From positions 140,564-204,563 of the forward strand of contig JASLNT010000059.1 of the NCBI GenBank assembly GCA_030745875.1: 64,000 nt of DNA, in the 5' to 3' direction. The position numbers and the translations under genes are program-made. Shown here in pieces: positions 16,324-25,487 of this stretch; within the stretch, counting starts at the first letter, position 1; each line of letters opens with the position of its first letter. The notes under the pieces were generated by a model that was given only the letters and a program-made list of their open reading frames with translations, searched no databases and was not told the DNA's origin. Origin of the DNA: Phycisphaerae bacterium. GTDB taxonomy: Bacteria; Planctomycetota; Phycisphaerae; SM23-33.

Positions 16324-18926
16324 ACGATTCTGCAAGACGTATTCTGGAGTCCAGGCGAGTATTGGCTGAGGAGTGTCCGCCCCCGCAGGCTGTCAAATCC
16401 GCCGAAGAGGGCGGTTGCGGTGTTGTGGGGCTGGTGTCCACCGTGCGTGTTCGCGGGCGACAGATCTTTGAACCGTCAATCCAGATGCACAATCGCGGCA
16501 ACGGTAAGGGCGGGGGTATTGCAACGGCGTCATTCAGCCCGAAGCAGCTCGGTGTCGACGCCCAGACGCTTCGCGACGACTACATTCTCCAGATCGCACT
16601 GTTGGACAACGAGGCGGAGGCGGAAGTAGAGCGCGAATGTATCCAGCCGTTTCTGCGAGTCGATCAGAAGGTCCGCCTGACCCCGGTCGCCGACTACCGC
16701 GACATGGGCCTCGACACGCGCCCCCCGGACATCGTGCGATACTTCGTTCGCGCCAAGGAGGAGAATCTCGCCGCATTCGCCGAGGCCAACGGTCTGGGCC
16801 CGGTCTCGCGTGCTGTTGAAGACGAGTTCATTTACCAGAATTCCTACCGTCTGAACCAGCAGTTCTACGCCTCGCTGGGCAAACAGCGGGCGTTTGTGCT
16901 TTCGCACGCACGCGACCTGATGATCTTCAAGATCGTCGGTTACGCCGAGCAGGTCGTGCAGTATTACGGCCTGGAGGACTTCCGCGCGAGAATGTGGATC
17001 GCCCACCAGCGTTTCCCGACTCGCGGCAGGGTGTGGCATCCGGGCGGGGCGCACCCGTTCATCGGTATGAACGAGGCGCTGGTGCACAACGGCGACCTGG
17101 CGAATTTTCACGGGATATCCGAATACCTGAAGCAGCACAACGTTCATCCGATGTTCCTGACCGACACTGAAGTCGGCGCGCTGCACTTCGACCTTCTCAA
17201 CCGAACCTACGGATATCCTCTGGAGTATACTATCGAGGCGATGGCCCCGACGACCGAATTGGACTTCGACCGCCTCCCGCCCGACAAGCAGACCGCATAC
17301 CGCGCCGTGCAGGCCAGACACATGCACGGTTCGCCCGACGGGCCGTGGTTCTTCATAATCGCACGCACCGATCCCGATAACGACCAGATCCAGCTCCTGG
17401 CGATAACCGACACCGCCATGCTCCGCCCGCAGGTCTTCGCGCTTTCCGGAAGCGGGAACGTTCAGATCGGACTGGTCTGCTCGGAGAAGCAGGCGATCGA
17501 CGCTACGTTGCGGAATCTGGCGGCTGAGGATGAACGTTTCTGCCCGGTCGCCGACAGGTACTGGAACGTTCGCGGAGGCAGCCACACCGACGGCGGGGCG
17601 TTCAAGTTCACCGTAACCAAGGACGAAAAGGGCTATCGTACGATGGAGTGCTCCGACAAGTTCGGGCACATCGTGGAACCCGACGCCGGTTCGGTGCGAT
17701 GCGACATGATCCACCGCCGCCAGGTCCCCAACATGCCCAACTCAATCCTGAAGATGGTTAGCAAGCACCTTCACGAAGGAAACGTCAAAGGCGTTCGCGC
17801 CGATGTAATGGGCCTGCCCAACTGGTCGCCCGGCGATCTGGGGCTTTATTGCGAGGCGATTGTCCACGCCGCCGACGACAGCAACTCCAAGTTGACGGCC
17901 GTCGAGGCGATCACCTGGCTGCACGACCATCACTATTACACCGGCGACAAACGCCGAAGCTCCGTGCTCTACGTTCTGGAGCAGACCCTCAGGCAACTGT
18001 TCGACCTGGCTCCGATGTTCGGCCAGCCCGGAACGGGGCTCTGGCGCCGGGTCAACTTCGAGACGAAAGACCTACTCGTCGCCCCGGAAGGGGACGAAGA
18101 GATTCTGGTCATCGACGCCGAAGAATTCCAGCCCGAGGGCGACGACTGCGACGCGGTCCTGATGGCCAGGGCGTTCAAGCTGGGCTGGAAGCGGTTCATG
18201 GTCTACCACCTGCGAGGCCAGCGGTTCCACGGGGTCGGGATGGGCCCAGACACCGACGGGGTGCGCATCGACCTGTACGGGTCCAGCGGCGACTACGTCT
18301 GCAGCGGAGCCGACGGACTCGAAATGCACATACACGGAAGCGCCCAGGACCAACTCGGGCAGATCATGAAGCGCGGAAAACTCGTGATCTATGGCGACGT
18401 CGGGCAGACCTTCCTGTACGGAGCCAAGGGCGGAGAAGTTTACTTGCTCGGCAACGCGGCCGGGCGTCCGCTTATCAACGCTGTGGGCAAACCGCGCGTT
18501 GTCATAAACGGAACGGCGTTGGATTTCCTGGCTGAATCGTTCATGGCCGGCGATCCGCATAACGGCGGGGGGTTTGTTGTCGTCAACGGTTTGTGGGTCG
18601 ACGATCACGGAAACGTGAAACCACAGTCGACTCCGTATCCAGGTTCGAATCTGTTCTCGCTGGCTTCGGGCGGGGCGATCTTCGTTCGCGATCCGCACCG
18701 ACAACTGGTGCAGGAGCAGCTCAACGGCGCCGAATACGCCGAACTCACCGATGCGGACTGGGCTCTTATCCTGCCCTACCTCCAGGAAAATGAAAAGCAC
18801 TTCGGGATAAGCATCGATCGAGACCTGCTCACGGTCGACAGAGTTCTCAAAAAGCCCGCTGAAGTCTACCGCAAAGTACAACCCCTGCGAGTGGCGGCCC
18901 TGGCGAAGGAAACAGTACCGGAATAG
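16320..18926 (+). CDS. glutamate synthase glutaminase subunit: class II amidotransferase plus GXGXG domain
   Basis: An 868-residue protein with a class II glutamine amidotransferase domain (about 30-440) and a glutamate synthase GXGXG beta-helix domain (about 620-790; YGSSGDYVCSGADG, GQTFLYGAKGGEVYLLGN). The probable nucleophile C33 (GGCGVVGL) is preceded by 32 residues that must be removed, as in propeptide-bearing glutamate synthases and PurF. IAHQRFPTRGRV and VHNGDLANFHG are the substrate-binding motifs of the amidotransferase. It releases ammonia from glutamine for the synthase subunit just upstream; together they give a split version of the usual single GltB chain. The ATGA overlap at 16320-16323 indicates translational coupling. 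No NADPH-dependent GltD gene is next to it, so ferredoxin or the MvhD/MetV system may supply electrons. Confidence 0.87.
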   Translation: MNDSARRILESRRVLAEECPPPQAVKSAEEGGCGVVGLVSTVRVRGRQIFEPSIQMHNRGNGKGGGIATASFSPKQLGVDAQTLRDDYILQIALLDNEAEAEVERECIQPFLRVDQKVRLTPVADYRDMGLDTRPPDIVRYFVRAKEENLAAFAEANGLGPVSRAVEDEFIYQNSYRLNQQFYASLGKQRAFVLSHARDLMIFKIVGYAEQVVQYYGLEDFRARMWIAHQRFPTRGRVWHPGGAHPFIGMNEALVHNGDLANFHGISEYLKQHNVHPMFLTDTEVGALHFDLLNRTYGYPLEYTIEAMAPTTELDFDRLPPDKQTAYRAVQARHMHGSPDGPWFFIIARTDPDNDQIQLLAITDTAMLRPQVFALSGSGNVQIGLVCSEKQAIDATLRNLAAEDERFCPVADRYWNVRGGSHTDGGAFKFTVTKDEKGYRTMECSDKFGHIVEPDAGSVRCDMIHRRQVPNMPNSILKMVSKHLHEGNVKGVRADVMGLPNWSPGDLGLYCEAIVHAADDSNSKLTAVEAITWLHDHHYYTGDKRRSSVLYVLEQTLRQLFDLAPMFGQPGTGLWRRVNFETKDLLVAPEGDEEILVIDAEEFQPEGDDCDAVLMARAFKLGWKRFMVYHLRGQRFHGVGMGPDTDGVRIDLYGSSGDYVCSGADGLEMHIHGSAQDQLGQIMKRGKLVIYGDVGQTFLYGAKGGEVYLLGNAAGRPLINAVGKPRVVINGTALDFLAESFMAGDPHNGGGFVVVNGLWVDDHGNVKPQSTPYPGSNLFSLASGGAIFVRDPHRQLVQEQLNGAEYAELTDADWALILPYLQENEKHFGISIDRDLLTVDRVLKKPAEVYRKVQPLRVAALAKETVPE

Positions 18927-18950
18927 CCGCGCCACTCCCTCAAGAAAAAA

Positions 18951-18980
18951 AGAGGCGCATGTCGCGTGACATGCGCCTCT
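18951..18980 (-). terminator. rho-independent terminator of gdhA
   Basis: A perfect 13-bp stem (18951-18963 with 18968-18980) closes a GCGT loop; on the minus strand it is followed by seven T residues, so it ends gdhA transcription 45 bases after that gene's stop. The plus-strand side has no T-run, so it is at best a weak stop for the glutamate synthase operon, which ends at 18926. Confidence 0.9.
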
Positions 18981-19024
18981 GTTCTATTCGCACTTAACGT
19001 GCGTTTGCTGCAGACGTATCGACG

Positions 19025-20395
<1,371 letters not shown>

Positions 20396-20495
20396 TTACA
20401 CGCGTGTTTTGTCGCGTCCTTTCGGGCTGCCTGTCAGGGGGCGCTAATCGTTTCCAATTATTGCCTCGTGAATTTAAACGGTAGCCCATGTCCGA

Positions 20496-20523
20496 AATAT
20501 AACGTGTTTTTGGATCAGGTCAA
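20496..20523 (-). promoter_or_regulatory. putative gdhA promoter
   Basis: On the minus strand TTGACC (20523-20518) and TATATT (20501-20496) are separated by 16 bases. Transcription would start near 20489, giving a ~120-base leader before the gdhA ATG. The region is strongly AT-rich compared with the genes. Confidence 0.5.
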
Positions 20524-20621
20524 GATAAATATTTTTTATCTCGTGCACTATATTTACGCGATAATACGTTCCAGACCCGTGCGTGCTGCAAATAAGCGAG
20601 TACCAGAGATATTGGAATAAA

Positions 20622-20637
20622 ATGGTAATTTTGCCAT
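20622..20637. promoter_or_regulatory. candidate operator palindrome between gdhA and nrpR
   Basis: ATGGTAATTTTGCCAT is a near-perfect 16-bp inverted repeat (ATGGYAA arms) lying six bases before the -35 of the nrpR promoter. Its position between the regulator and gdhA suggests a regulator site. It is not the archaeal NrpR consensus GGAA-N6-TTCC, so the assignment to NrpR is a guess. Confidence 0.35.
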
Positions 20638-20643
20638 TATGGC

Positions 20644-20671
20644 TTGTACCCTCTTGAAAATGCGGTATAAT
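20644..20671 (+). promoter_or_regulatory. putative nrpR promoter
   Basis: TTGTAC (20644-20649) and a perfect TATAAT (20666-20671) with 16-bp spacing; the start of transcription would be near 20678, about 22 bases before the nrpR ATG. Confidence 0.55.
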
Positions 20672-20699
20672 TCTCTGATAATTCGGGCAAGGGCGTACT

Positions 20700-21710
20700 A
20701 TGAAGCAACAACTGAAAGTAGCGATGCTGCGGGTCTTGCGGGACGCCGGCGGACCGATCGGCAGCGCTCGCATCGCCGAAGACATTCGTCTTTACGGTAT
20801 CGATCTCGGGCCTCGCTCGGTGCGACTGCGCCTCAAAGAGCTCGCATCCGAGGGTCTGGTTGCAGAGTCTCGTCGCGGACGAGGCGGGGGCAGGACGATC
20901 ACCAACAAGGGAGTCGCTGAGATCGGCGATGCGCTTGTCCAGGACCGCGTGGGGTTCGCCTCAGCCAAGATTGACTCTCTAGCCTGTCGCACGTCTTTTG
21001 ATCCGGCCAGCGGTAAGGGCGACGTGGTGCTGAATCTCTCGACGATGCACGCGAGTCTTGTGCGTCCGGCGTTGCGGGAGATGCTGCCTGTCTTCACAAC
21101 GAGCTTCAGCATGGGTAAGTACGCGTGTGTTTTCGAGCCCGGAACGCGGGTCGGGAATTTTGTCGTACCGAGCGGCAGGGTCGCCATAGGCACCGTGTGC
21201 AGCGTGACGGTTAACGGGGTGCTGTTGTCGCGGGGTATTCCGACGGTCTCTAAATTCGGCGGGGTGCTTGAGATATTCAACCACGAACCGCTTCGGTTCA
21301 CCGACGTGATCTATTACGAGAGCACGTCGCTGGACCCGCTTACGGTGTTCATAAAGGGAGGCCTGACCTCTCTGGACAAGATATGGAAAACGGGAGCCGG
21401 GCGAATCGGAGCCAGCTTCCGAGAAGTGCCCACGTGTATGCTGCCCTTAGTTGCAGAAACGCTCGATCAGCTCGAAGCCGTTGGGCTCGGCTGCGTGCTT
21501 ATAATCGGAAAGCCCAACAGACCGGTGTTGGGCTTCCCGGTCTCCGAAGGGCGCACGGGGCTGATTCTGGCTGGCGGGTTGAACCCGCTGGCGGCTGTCG
21601 AGCAGTCGGGCGTATCTCCGGGCAACAGCGCAATGGCCGAGATATACGACTTCGCAAAGCTGGAGACATACGACGAGTTGGCTGAGCGATTCGGAGTGAA
21701 GCTGCCTTGA
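20700..21710 (+). CDS. nrpR: NrpR-family nitrogen-responsive transcriptional regulator
   Basis: A 336-residue regulator. Residues 1-75 form a winged helix-turn-helix of the kind found at the N-terminus of NrpR and RNase R (LRVLRDAGGPIGSARIAEDI, SVRLRLKELASEGLV, a basic RRGRGGGRTITNKG wing). Residues ~85-325 are a single NrpR regulatory domain (DUF128): FEPGTRVGNFVVPSG, VNGVLLSRGIPTVSKFGGVLEI, GLGCVLIIGKPNRPVLG, RTGLILAGGLNPLAA. In methanogens NrpR represses nitrogen-assimilation genes and is relieved by 2-oxoglutarate. Here it lies beside gdhA and the glutamate synthase operon, which supports the same job in this bacterium. It has one regulatory domain; several archaeal homologues have two. 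The ATG is the first in the transcript predicted from the promoter at 20644-20671. Confidence 0.85.
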   Translation: MKQQLKVAMLRVLRDAGGPIGSARIAEDIRLYGIDLGPRSVRLRLKELASEGLVAESRRGRGGGRTITNKGVAEIGDALVQDRVGFASAKIDSLACRTSFDPASGKGDVVLNLSTMHASLVRPALREMLPVFTTSFSMGKYACVFEPGTRVGNFVVPSGRVAIGTVCSVTVNGVLLSRGIPTVSKFGGVLEIFNHEPLRFTDVIYYESTSLDPLTVFIKGGLTSLDKIWKTGAGRIGASFREVPTCMLPLVAETLDQLEAVGLGCVLIIGKPNRPVLGFPVSEGRTGLILAGGLNPLAAVEQSGVSPGNSAMAEIYDFAKLETYDELAERFGVKLP

Positions 21711-21773
21711 TTGGTTGTGAAATCTTGTTCCGCTTATCGGGCGGACGGCGACTTACATTAAAAGGCGAATCAA

Positions 21774-24398
21774 ATGGTACAGACTAGTTCGCAACTGAGT
21801 ACGGGACTGCCCGGGCTGGACAAGGCCCTTCGCGGTTTGGTTACGGGTGATAATGTTGTCTGGCAGGTGGATTCCATCGACGATTTCATGGCGTTCGCAG
21901 GGCCCTACTACAAGCACGCGGTGCAATCGGGGCGGCGGGTGATCTACTTCCGATTCGCCAAACACGCTCCGCTCGTGAGCGAGGATGAAGGCGTCGAGAT
22001 TCACCAACTGTCTCCCGAAGACGGGTTCGAGCAGTTCATCACGGGAATCCACCAGATAATCAAGGACGTGGGTAAGGGAGGTTACTACCTGTTCGACTGT
22101 CTGTCGGAACTGGCGGTCGACTGGTACAGCGACCAGATGCTGGGCAATTTCTTCATGCTTACGTGCCCGTATTTGTACGACATGGAGACAATCGCTTACT
22201 TCCCGCTGCTGCGGAACTACCACTCGTTCTACGCCATCGAGCCGATCTCTGAGACCACGCAGTTGCTCCTGGACGTTCTCCGTCACGAAGGGCGGTTGTA
22301 CCTGCACCCGATGAAGGTCCAGCAGCGTTACTCGTCGACCATGCACATGCTCCACGAGTGGAGAGGCGACGATTTCGTACCGGTTACCCAGAGCGCGATG
22401 ATATCGCGAATTCGCGGCGCCGGGCCCTGGCGCGGGTTGGATTCGTCGGACCGGCGAATGGACGTCTGGAATCGAGCGTTCATGGAGGCCGAAGAAACCC
22501 TGGCCGCCGTGCAGAGAGGCGAGGCGCGATCCGAGAAGATTGACGAGGACTGTCAGCACTTGCTGCGAATGGCTATTTCGCGTCACGATCGAATGCTCGC
22601 CCTGGCCGAGAAGTACTTCACGCTTTCGGACGTGCTGGACATCGGGCGAAGGATTGTGGGCACGGGTCTTATCGGCGGCAAGTCGGTGGGTATGCTGCTG
22701 GCCAGAGCGATTCTGGAGCAGACCCGTCCGCGCTGGTCCGAAGTGCTCGAACCGCACGATTCGTTCTTCATCGGTTCGGACGTCTTCTACACCTTCCTGG
22801 TGACAAACGGTTTGTGGTGGGTTCGTCAAAGTCAGCGATCGGAGGGCAATTTCATGGCTGAAGCCGAGGCGGCGCGGCGTGGAATTCTGGTGGGCGGTTT
22901 TCCCAAGCACATTGAAACGCAATTCGCCAGCATGCTCGACTACTTCGGGCAGTCTCCGATTATCGTTCGCTCCAGCAGTCTGTTGGAAGACAATTTCGGA
23001 AACGCGTTCGCCGGCAAGTACGAGAGCGTTTTCTGCGTGAACCAGGGTCCCAGGCACAAACGCCTTGAGAATTTCCTGGCTGCGGTTCGAACGATCTACG
23101 CAAGCACGATGAGCGAAGATGCGCTTTCCTATCGATCGCGCAGGGGCATGCTCGATCGCGACGAACAGATGGCGCTGCTGGTCCAGAGAGTTTCCGGGGC
23201 GGCTTATGGCGATGTGTTTTATCCGCAGGTCGCCGGTGTGGGCCTTTCGTTCAATCCGTACGTGTGGTCTCGCGACATCGATCCCGAAGCGGGCGTGCTG
23301 AGACTCGTCTTCGGGCTGGGCACACGCGCCGTCGACCGGCACGACGACGACTACACCAGAGTTATCGCCCTGAACGCGCCGGAGCGCAGACCCGAGGCGA
23401 ACTTTGAGGAAGCAAAGCAGAACACGCAGAAACGCGTAGAAGTGCTGAACCTTGAGGCCAATCAGCTTCAAGCCGAGTACTTCTGCGACGTGGCCGAGCG
23501 GAGTGAAGACATACCGCTGGAACTCTTCGCTTCGCGCGACGAGGATCTCATCAGGCGGGCTCGCGAGGCGGGCGTCGACCAACCGTTCGCCCACACCCTT
23601 ACGTTCAAAAGCCTGCTGAACGACACCGAATTTGTCAGCAACATGCGGGAGATGCTTCAGGTCCTGCAAAGCGCGTACGACTACCCCGTGGAAACCGAGT
23701 TCGCCGCGAATTTCCTGCCCGACGGACAACACAGCATCAACCTCCTGCAGTGTCGCCCGTTCCAGTGCAAGGGCGGAACGGTGGTCTCCGATCCGCCTTC
23801 GGACATCGCAGAGGCCGACCTGATCACCTCAGCCGCCGGAGCCGTCATCGGACACAGCCGCATGCACAGCATAGACCGCCTGATTTACGTTGTTCCCGCG
23901 TTCTACAGCGAGTTGACTGTGAGCGATCGTCACCACGTAGCCCGTCTTATCGGCAGGATCGTACACGCTGAAGAGGATAAGAAACCTGAAAACGTAATGC
24001 TGCTCGGGCCCGGGCGATGGGGCACCACAACCCCGTGGCTGGGCGTGCCGATCAACTTTTCGGACATCAGCACGGTTTCGGTCTTGTGCGAGATTGTAGC
24101 TATGCGCGAAGGGCTTGTGCCCGAGGTGTCGCTTGGTACGCACCTGTTCGGCGAAATGGTCGAGATGGACATGCTCTACGTAGCCCTGTTCCCGGAGAAG
24201 GAAGGCAACGCGCTGAACGAAGATTTCTTCGCCGACACTCCCAATCGCCTTACCGACCTGGTTCCCGGTTCGGAAAAGTGGGCCGACGGTGTGCGCGTGA
24301 TAGACGCATCCGACGTAAACGGAGGCGAGACGATAAAACTGAACGCCAACACGCTTGACCAGAAGGCCGTCTGTTACATAGAACGATCGGGTAAATAA
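21774..24398 (+). CDS. PEP/pyruvate-binding domain protein with degenerate KaiC/RecA-like N-terminus
   Basis: An 874-residue cytoplasmic protein. Residues ~5-240 resemble a KaiC/RadA-type ATPase (opens TGLPGLDKALRGLVTGDN) but the Walker A glycine-lysine-threonine is absent (the stretch reads DNVVWQVDS), so this domain probably does not hydrolyse ATP. Residues ~300-680 match the PPDK N-terminal (PEP/pyruvate-binding, ATP-grasp) domain: TGLIGGKSVGMLLARA, PIIVRSSSLLEDNFGNAFAGKYESVFC, FGLGTRAVDRH, LLQCRPFQ. The phosphohistidine and PEP-binding C-terminal domains of PPDK or PEP synthase are missing; instead there is a ~190-residue tail with MLLGPGRWGTTTPWLGVP. Such proteins are widespread but uncharacterised; a phosphotransfer role is plausible. 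It follows nrpR by 63 bp on the same strand. Confidence 0.75.
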   Translation: MVQTSSQLSTGLPGLDKALRGLVTGDNVVWQVDSIDDFMAFAGPYYKHAVQSGRRVIYFRFAKHAPLVSEDEGVEIHQLSPEDGFEQFITGIHQIIKDVGKGGYYLFDCLSELAVDWYSDQMLGNFFMLTCPYLYDMETIAYFPLLRNYHSFYAIEPISETTQLLLDVLRHEGRLYLHPMKVQQRYSSTMHMLHEWRGDDFVPVTQSAMISRIRGAGPWRGLDSSDRRMDVWNRAFMEAEETLAAVQRGEARSEKIDEDCQHLLRMAISRHDRMLALAEKYFTLSDVLDIGRRIVGTGLIGGKSVGMLLARAILEQTRPRWSEVLEPHDSFFIGSDVFYTFLVTNGLWWVRQSQRSEGNFMAEAEAARRGILVGGFPKHIETQFASMLDYFGQSPIIVRSSSLLEDNFGNAFAGKYESVFCVNQGPRHKRLENFLAAVRTIYASTMSEDALSYRSRRGMLDRDEQMALLVQRVSGAAYGDVFYPQVAGVGLSFNPYVWSRDIDPEAGVLRLVFGLGTRAVDRHDDDYTRVIALNAPERRPEANFEEAKQNTQKRVEVLNLEANQLQAEYFCDVAERSEDIPLELFASRDEDLIRRAREAGVDQPFAHTLTFKSLLNDTEFVSNMREMLQVLQSAYDYPVETEFAANFLPDGQHSINLLQCRPFQCKGGTVVSDPPSDIAEADLITSAAGAVIGHSRMHSIDRLIYVVPAFYSELTVSDRHHVARLIGRIVHAEEDKKPENVMLLGPGRWGTTTPWLGVPINFSDISTVSVLCEIVAMREGLVPEVSLGTHLFGEMVEMDMLYVALFPEKEGNALNEDFFADTPNRLTDLVPGSEKWADGVRVIDASDVNGGETIKLNANTLDQKAVCYIERSGK

Positions 24399-24452
24399 GC
24401 TTCCCGCCGCCGACCCCAATGGGAAATGAAGGCGTCAGGGGCTCATCGGCGT

Positions 24453-24458
24453 TATAAT
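24453..24458 (+). promoter_or_regulatory. putative -10 element before the Tat-exported isomerase-like gene
   Basis: TATAAT lies 44 bases before the chosen GTG start at 24502 and overlaps the upstream ATG at 24457, which argues against that ATG as a start codon. No -35 is convincing. Confidence 0.4.
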
Positions 24459-24501
24459 GTCGGTCATTCATAATCCCCGTCCAAGCCAAGGAGTTCTGGA
24501 A

Positions 24502-25416
24502 GTGAACACCGACAATTCAAACATATCGCGACGCAGATTCGTTAGAGACGCTTCACTGCTGGCCGCCGGCGGGGCGCTGCTGGCGGGAGCTCTTCCCGCC
24601 TCGGTCGCCAAACCCCTCGCCGACAAAAAAAAGCCCGACAAGTGGAAGATGCGATTGAGCACTTCGACTATCCAGTTCACCAAGCTGCCCGTCGAGCAGG
24701 CCTGCCAACGCATCGCCGACCTCGGTTTCGAAGCCGTCGACATCTGGTCGCCGCACGCCAGTTGCCCGCATCTTGACGATGTGGCTAGACGCCTGGGCCC
24801 AGACGGGCTCAAGGCCCTTCTCAAGAAATGCAAACTCAAGCTTTACGCCTTCAGCGTCTATCGCGGAGGTTATCCGAAATACGCCAAGCTGCTGGGCGAT
24901 TCGGGCGGAGGGGTGGCGATACGGGGCAGCGGCAGGGGGTGCAAACCGTCGGAACTGACCGCACGCATGAAGGCGTACATCGAATCGCTCAAACCGCAGG
25001 TCGAACTGGCGGAGAAATACGATTCGTATCTGGCGATCGAAAATCACGGAGGGTCGCTGCTGAACACGCTCGATTCGTTCAAGGCGTTCGTCGACACCAA
25101 CAAGTCAGACCGCCTGGGGATCGCCCTGGCTCCGTACCACCTCCAGAGGGTCAAGGCTTCCATTCCCGACGCGATACGGGCTTGCGGAAAACAGTTGCTG
25201 TTCTTCTACGCCTGGCAGGCCGCCAAAGGAACCGGACAACTGCCCGGAATCGGACCGGTCGACTGCGTCCCGTGGTTGAAAGCGCTGAAGGACATCAACT
25301 ACAAGTGGTTCGTGAATCCGTTCATGCACCACCAACCGGCGCCCGACGAAATGTCGGCTGCACTGAAAAAGTCCGTAGCGTACCTCAGGAAATGCTACGA
25401 CAAGATGAACGCATGA
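24502..25416 (+). CDS. Tat-exported sugar phosphate isomerase/epimerase-like TIM barrel protein
   Basis: A 304-residue protein. GTG 24502 is taken as start because AAGGAG lies 8 bases before it and the Tat signal (SRRRFVRDASLLAAGGALLAGA) begins directly after; an in-frame ATG at 24457 falls inside a likely -10 box. The mature part is an AP-endonuclease-2-type barrel (LSTSTIQF, LGFEAVDIWSPHASC, AIENHGG, WFVNPFMHHQPAP), the fold of xylose-isomerase-like sugar isomerases. Exported barrels of this type are common in Planctomycetota and most have no known substrate. It may act on a periplasmic sugar or cyclitol. The next gene, a propeller cytochrome, starts 71 bases later on the same strand. Confidence 0.78.
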   Translation: MNTDNSNISRRRFVRDASLLAAGGALLAGALPASVAKPLADKKKPDKWKMRLSTSTIQFTKLPVEQACQRIADLGFEAVDIWSPHASCPHLDDVARRLGPDGLKALLKKCKLKLYAFSVYRGGYPKYAKLLGDSGGGVAIRGSGRGCKPSELTARMKAYIESLKPQVELAEKYDSYLAIENHGGSLLNTLDSFKAFVDTNKSDRLGIALAPYHLQRVKASIPDAIRACGKQLLFFYAWQAAKGTGQLPGIGPVDCVPWLKALKDINYKWFVNPFMHHQPAPDEMSAALKKSVAYLRKCYDKMNA

Positions 25417-25487
25417 CGACAGTCAACCGCCCTTGGGAGTGTACTGATCGCTGACAACGGGGCGGTGGGGCGTTACAATGGCTCGCT

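Noticed and set aside
21753..23732. A 659-codon open frame antisense to the PEP/pyruvate-binding protein gene
   Set aside because: It is a by-product of GC-rich codon use; its translation has no recognisable domain while the plus-strand frame is clearly conserved.
24457..24501. ATG 24457 as the start of the Tat-exported isomerase-like gene
   Set aside because: It overlaps a TATAAT box and has no ribosome site; GTG 24502 has AAGGAG and starts the Tat signal.
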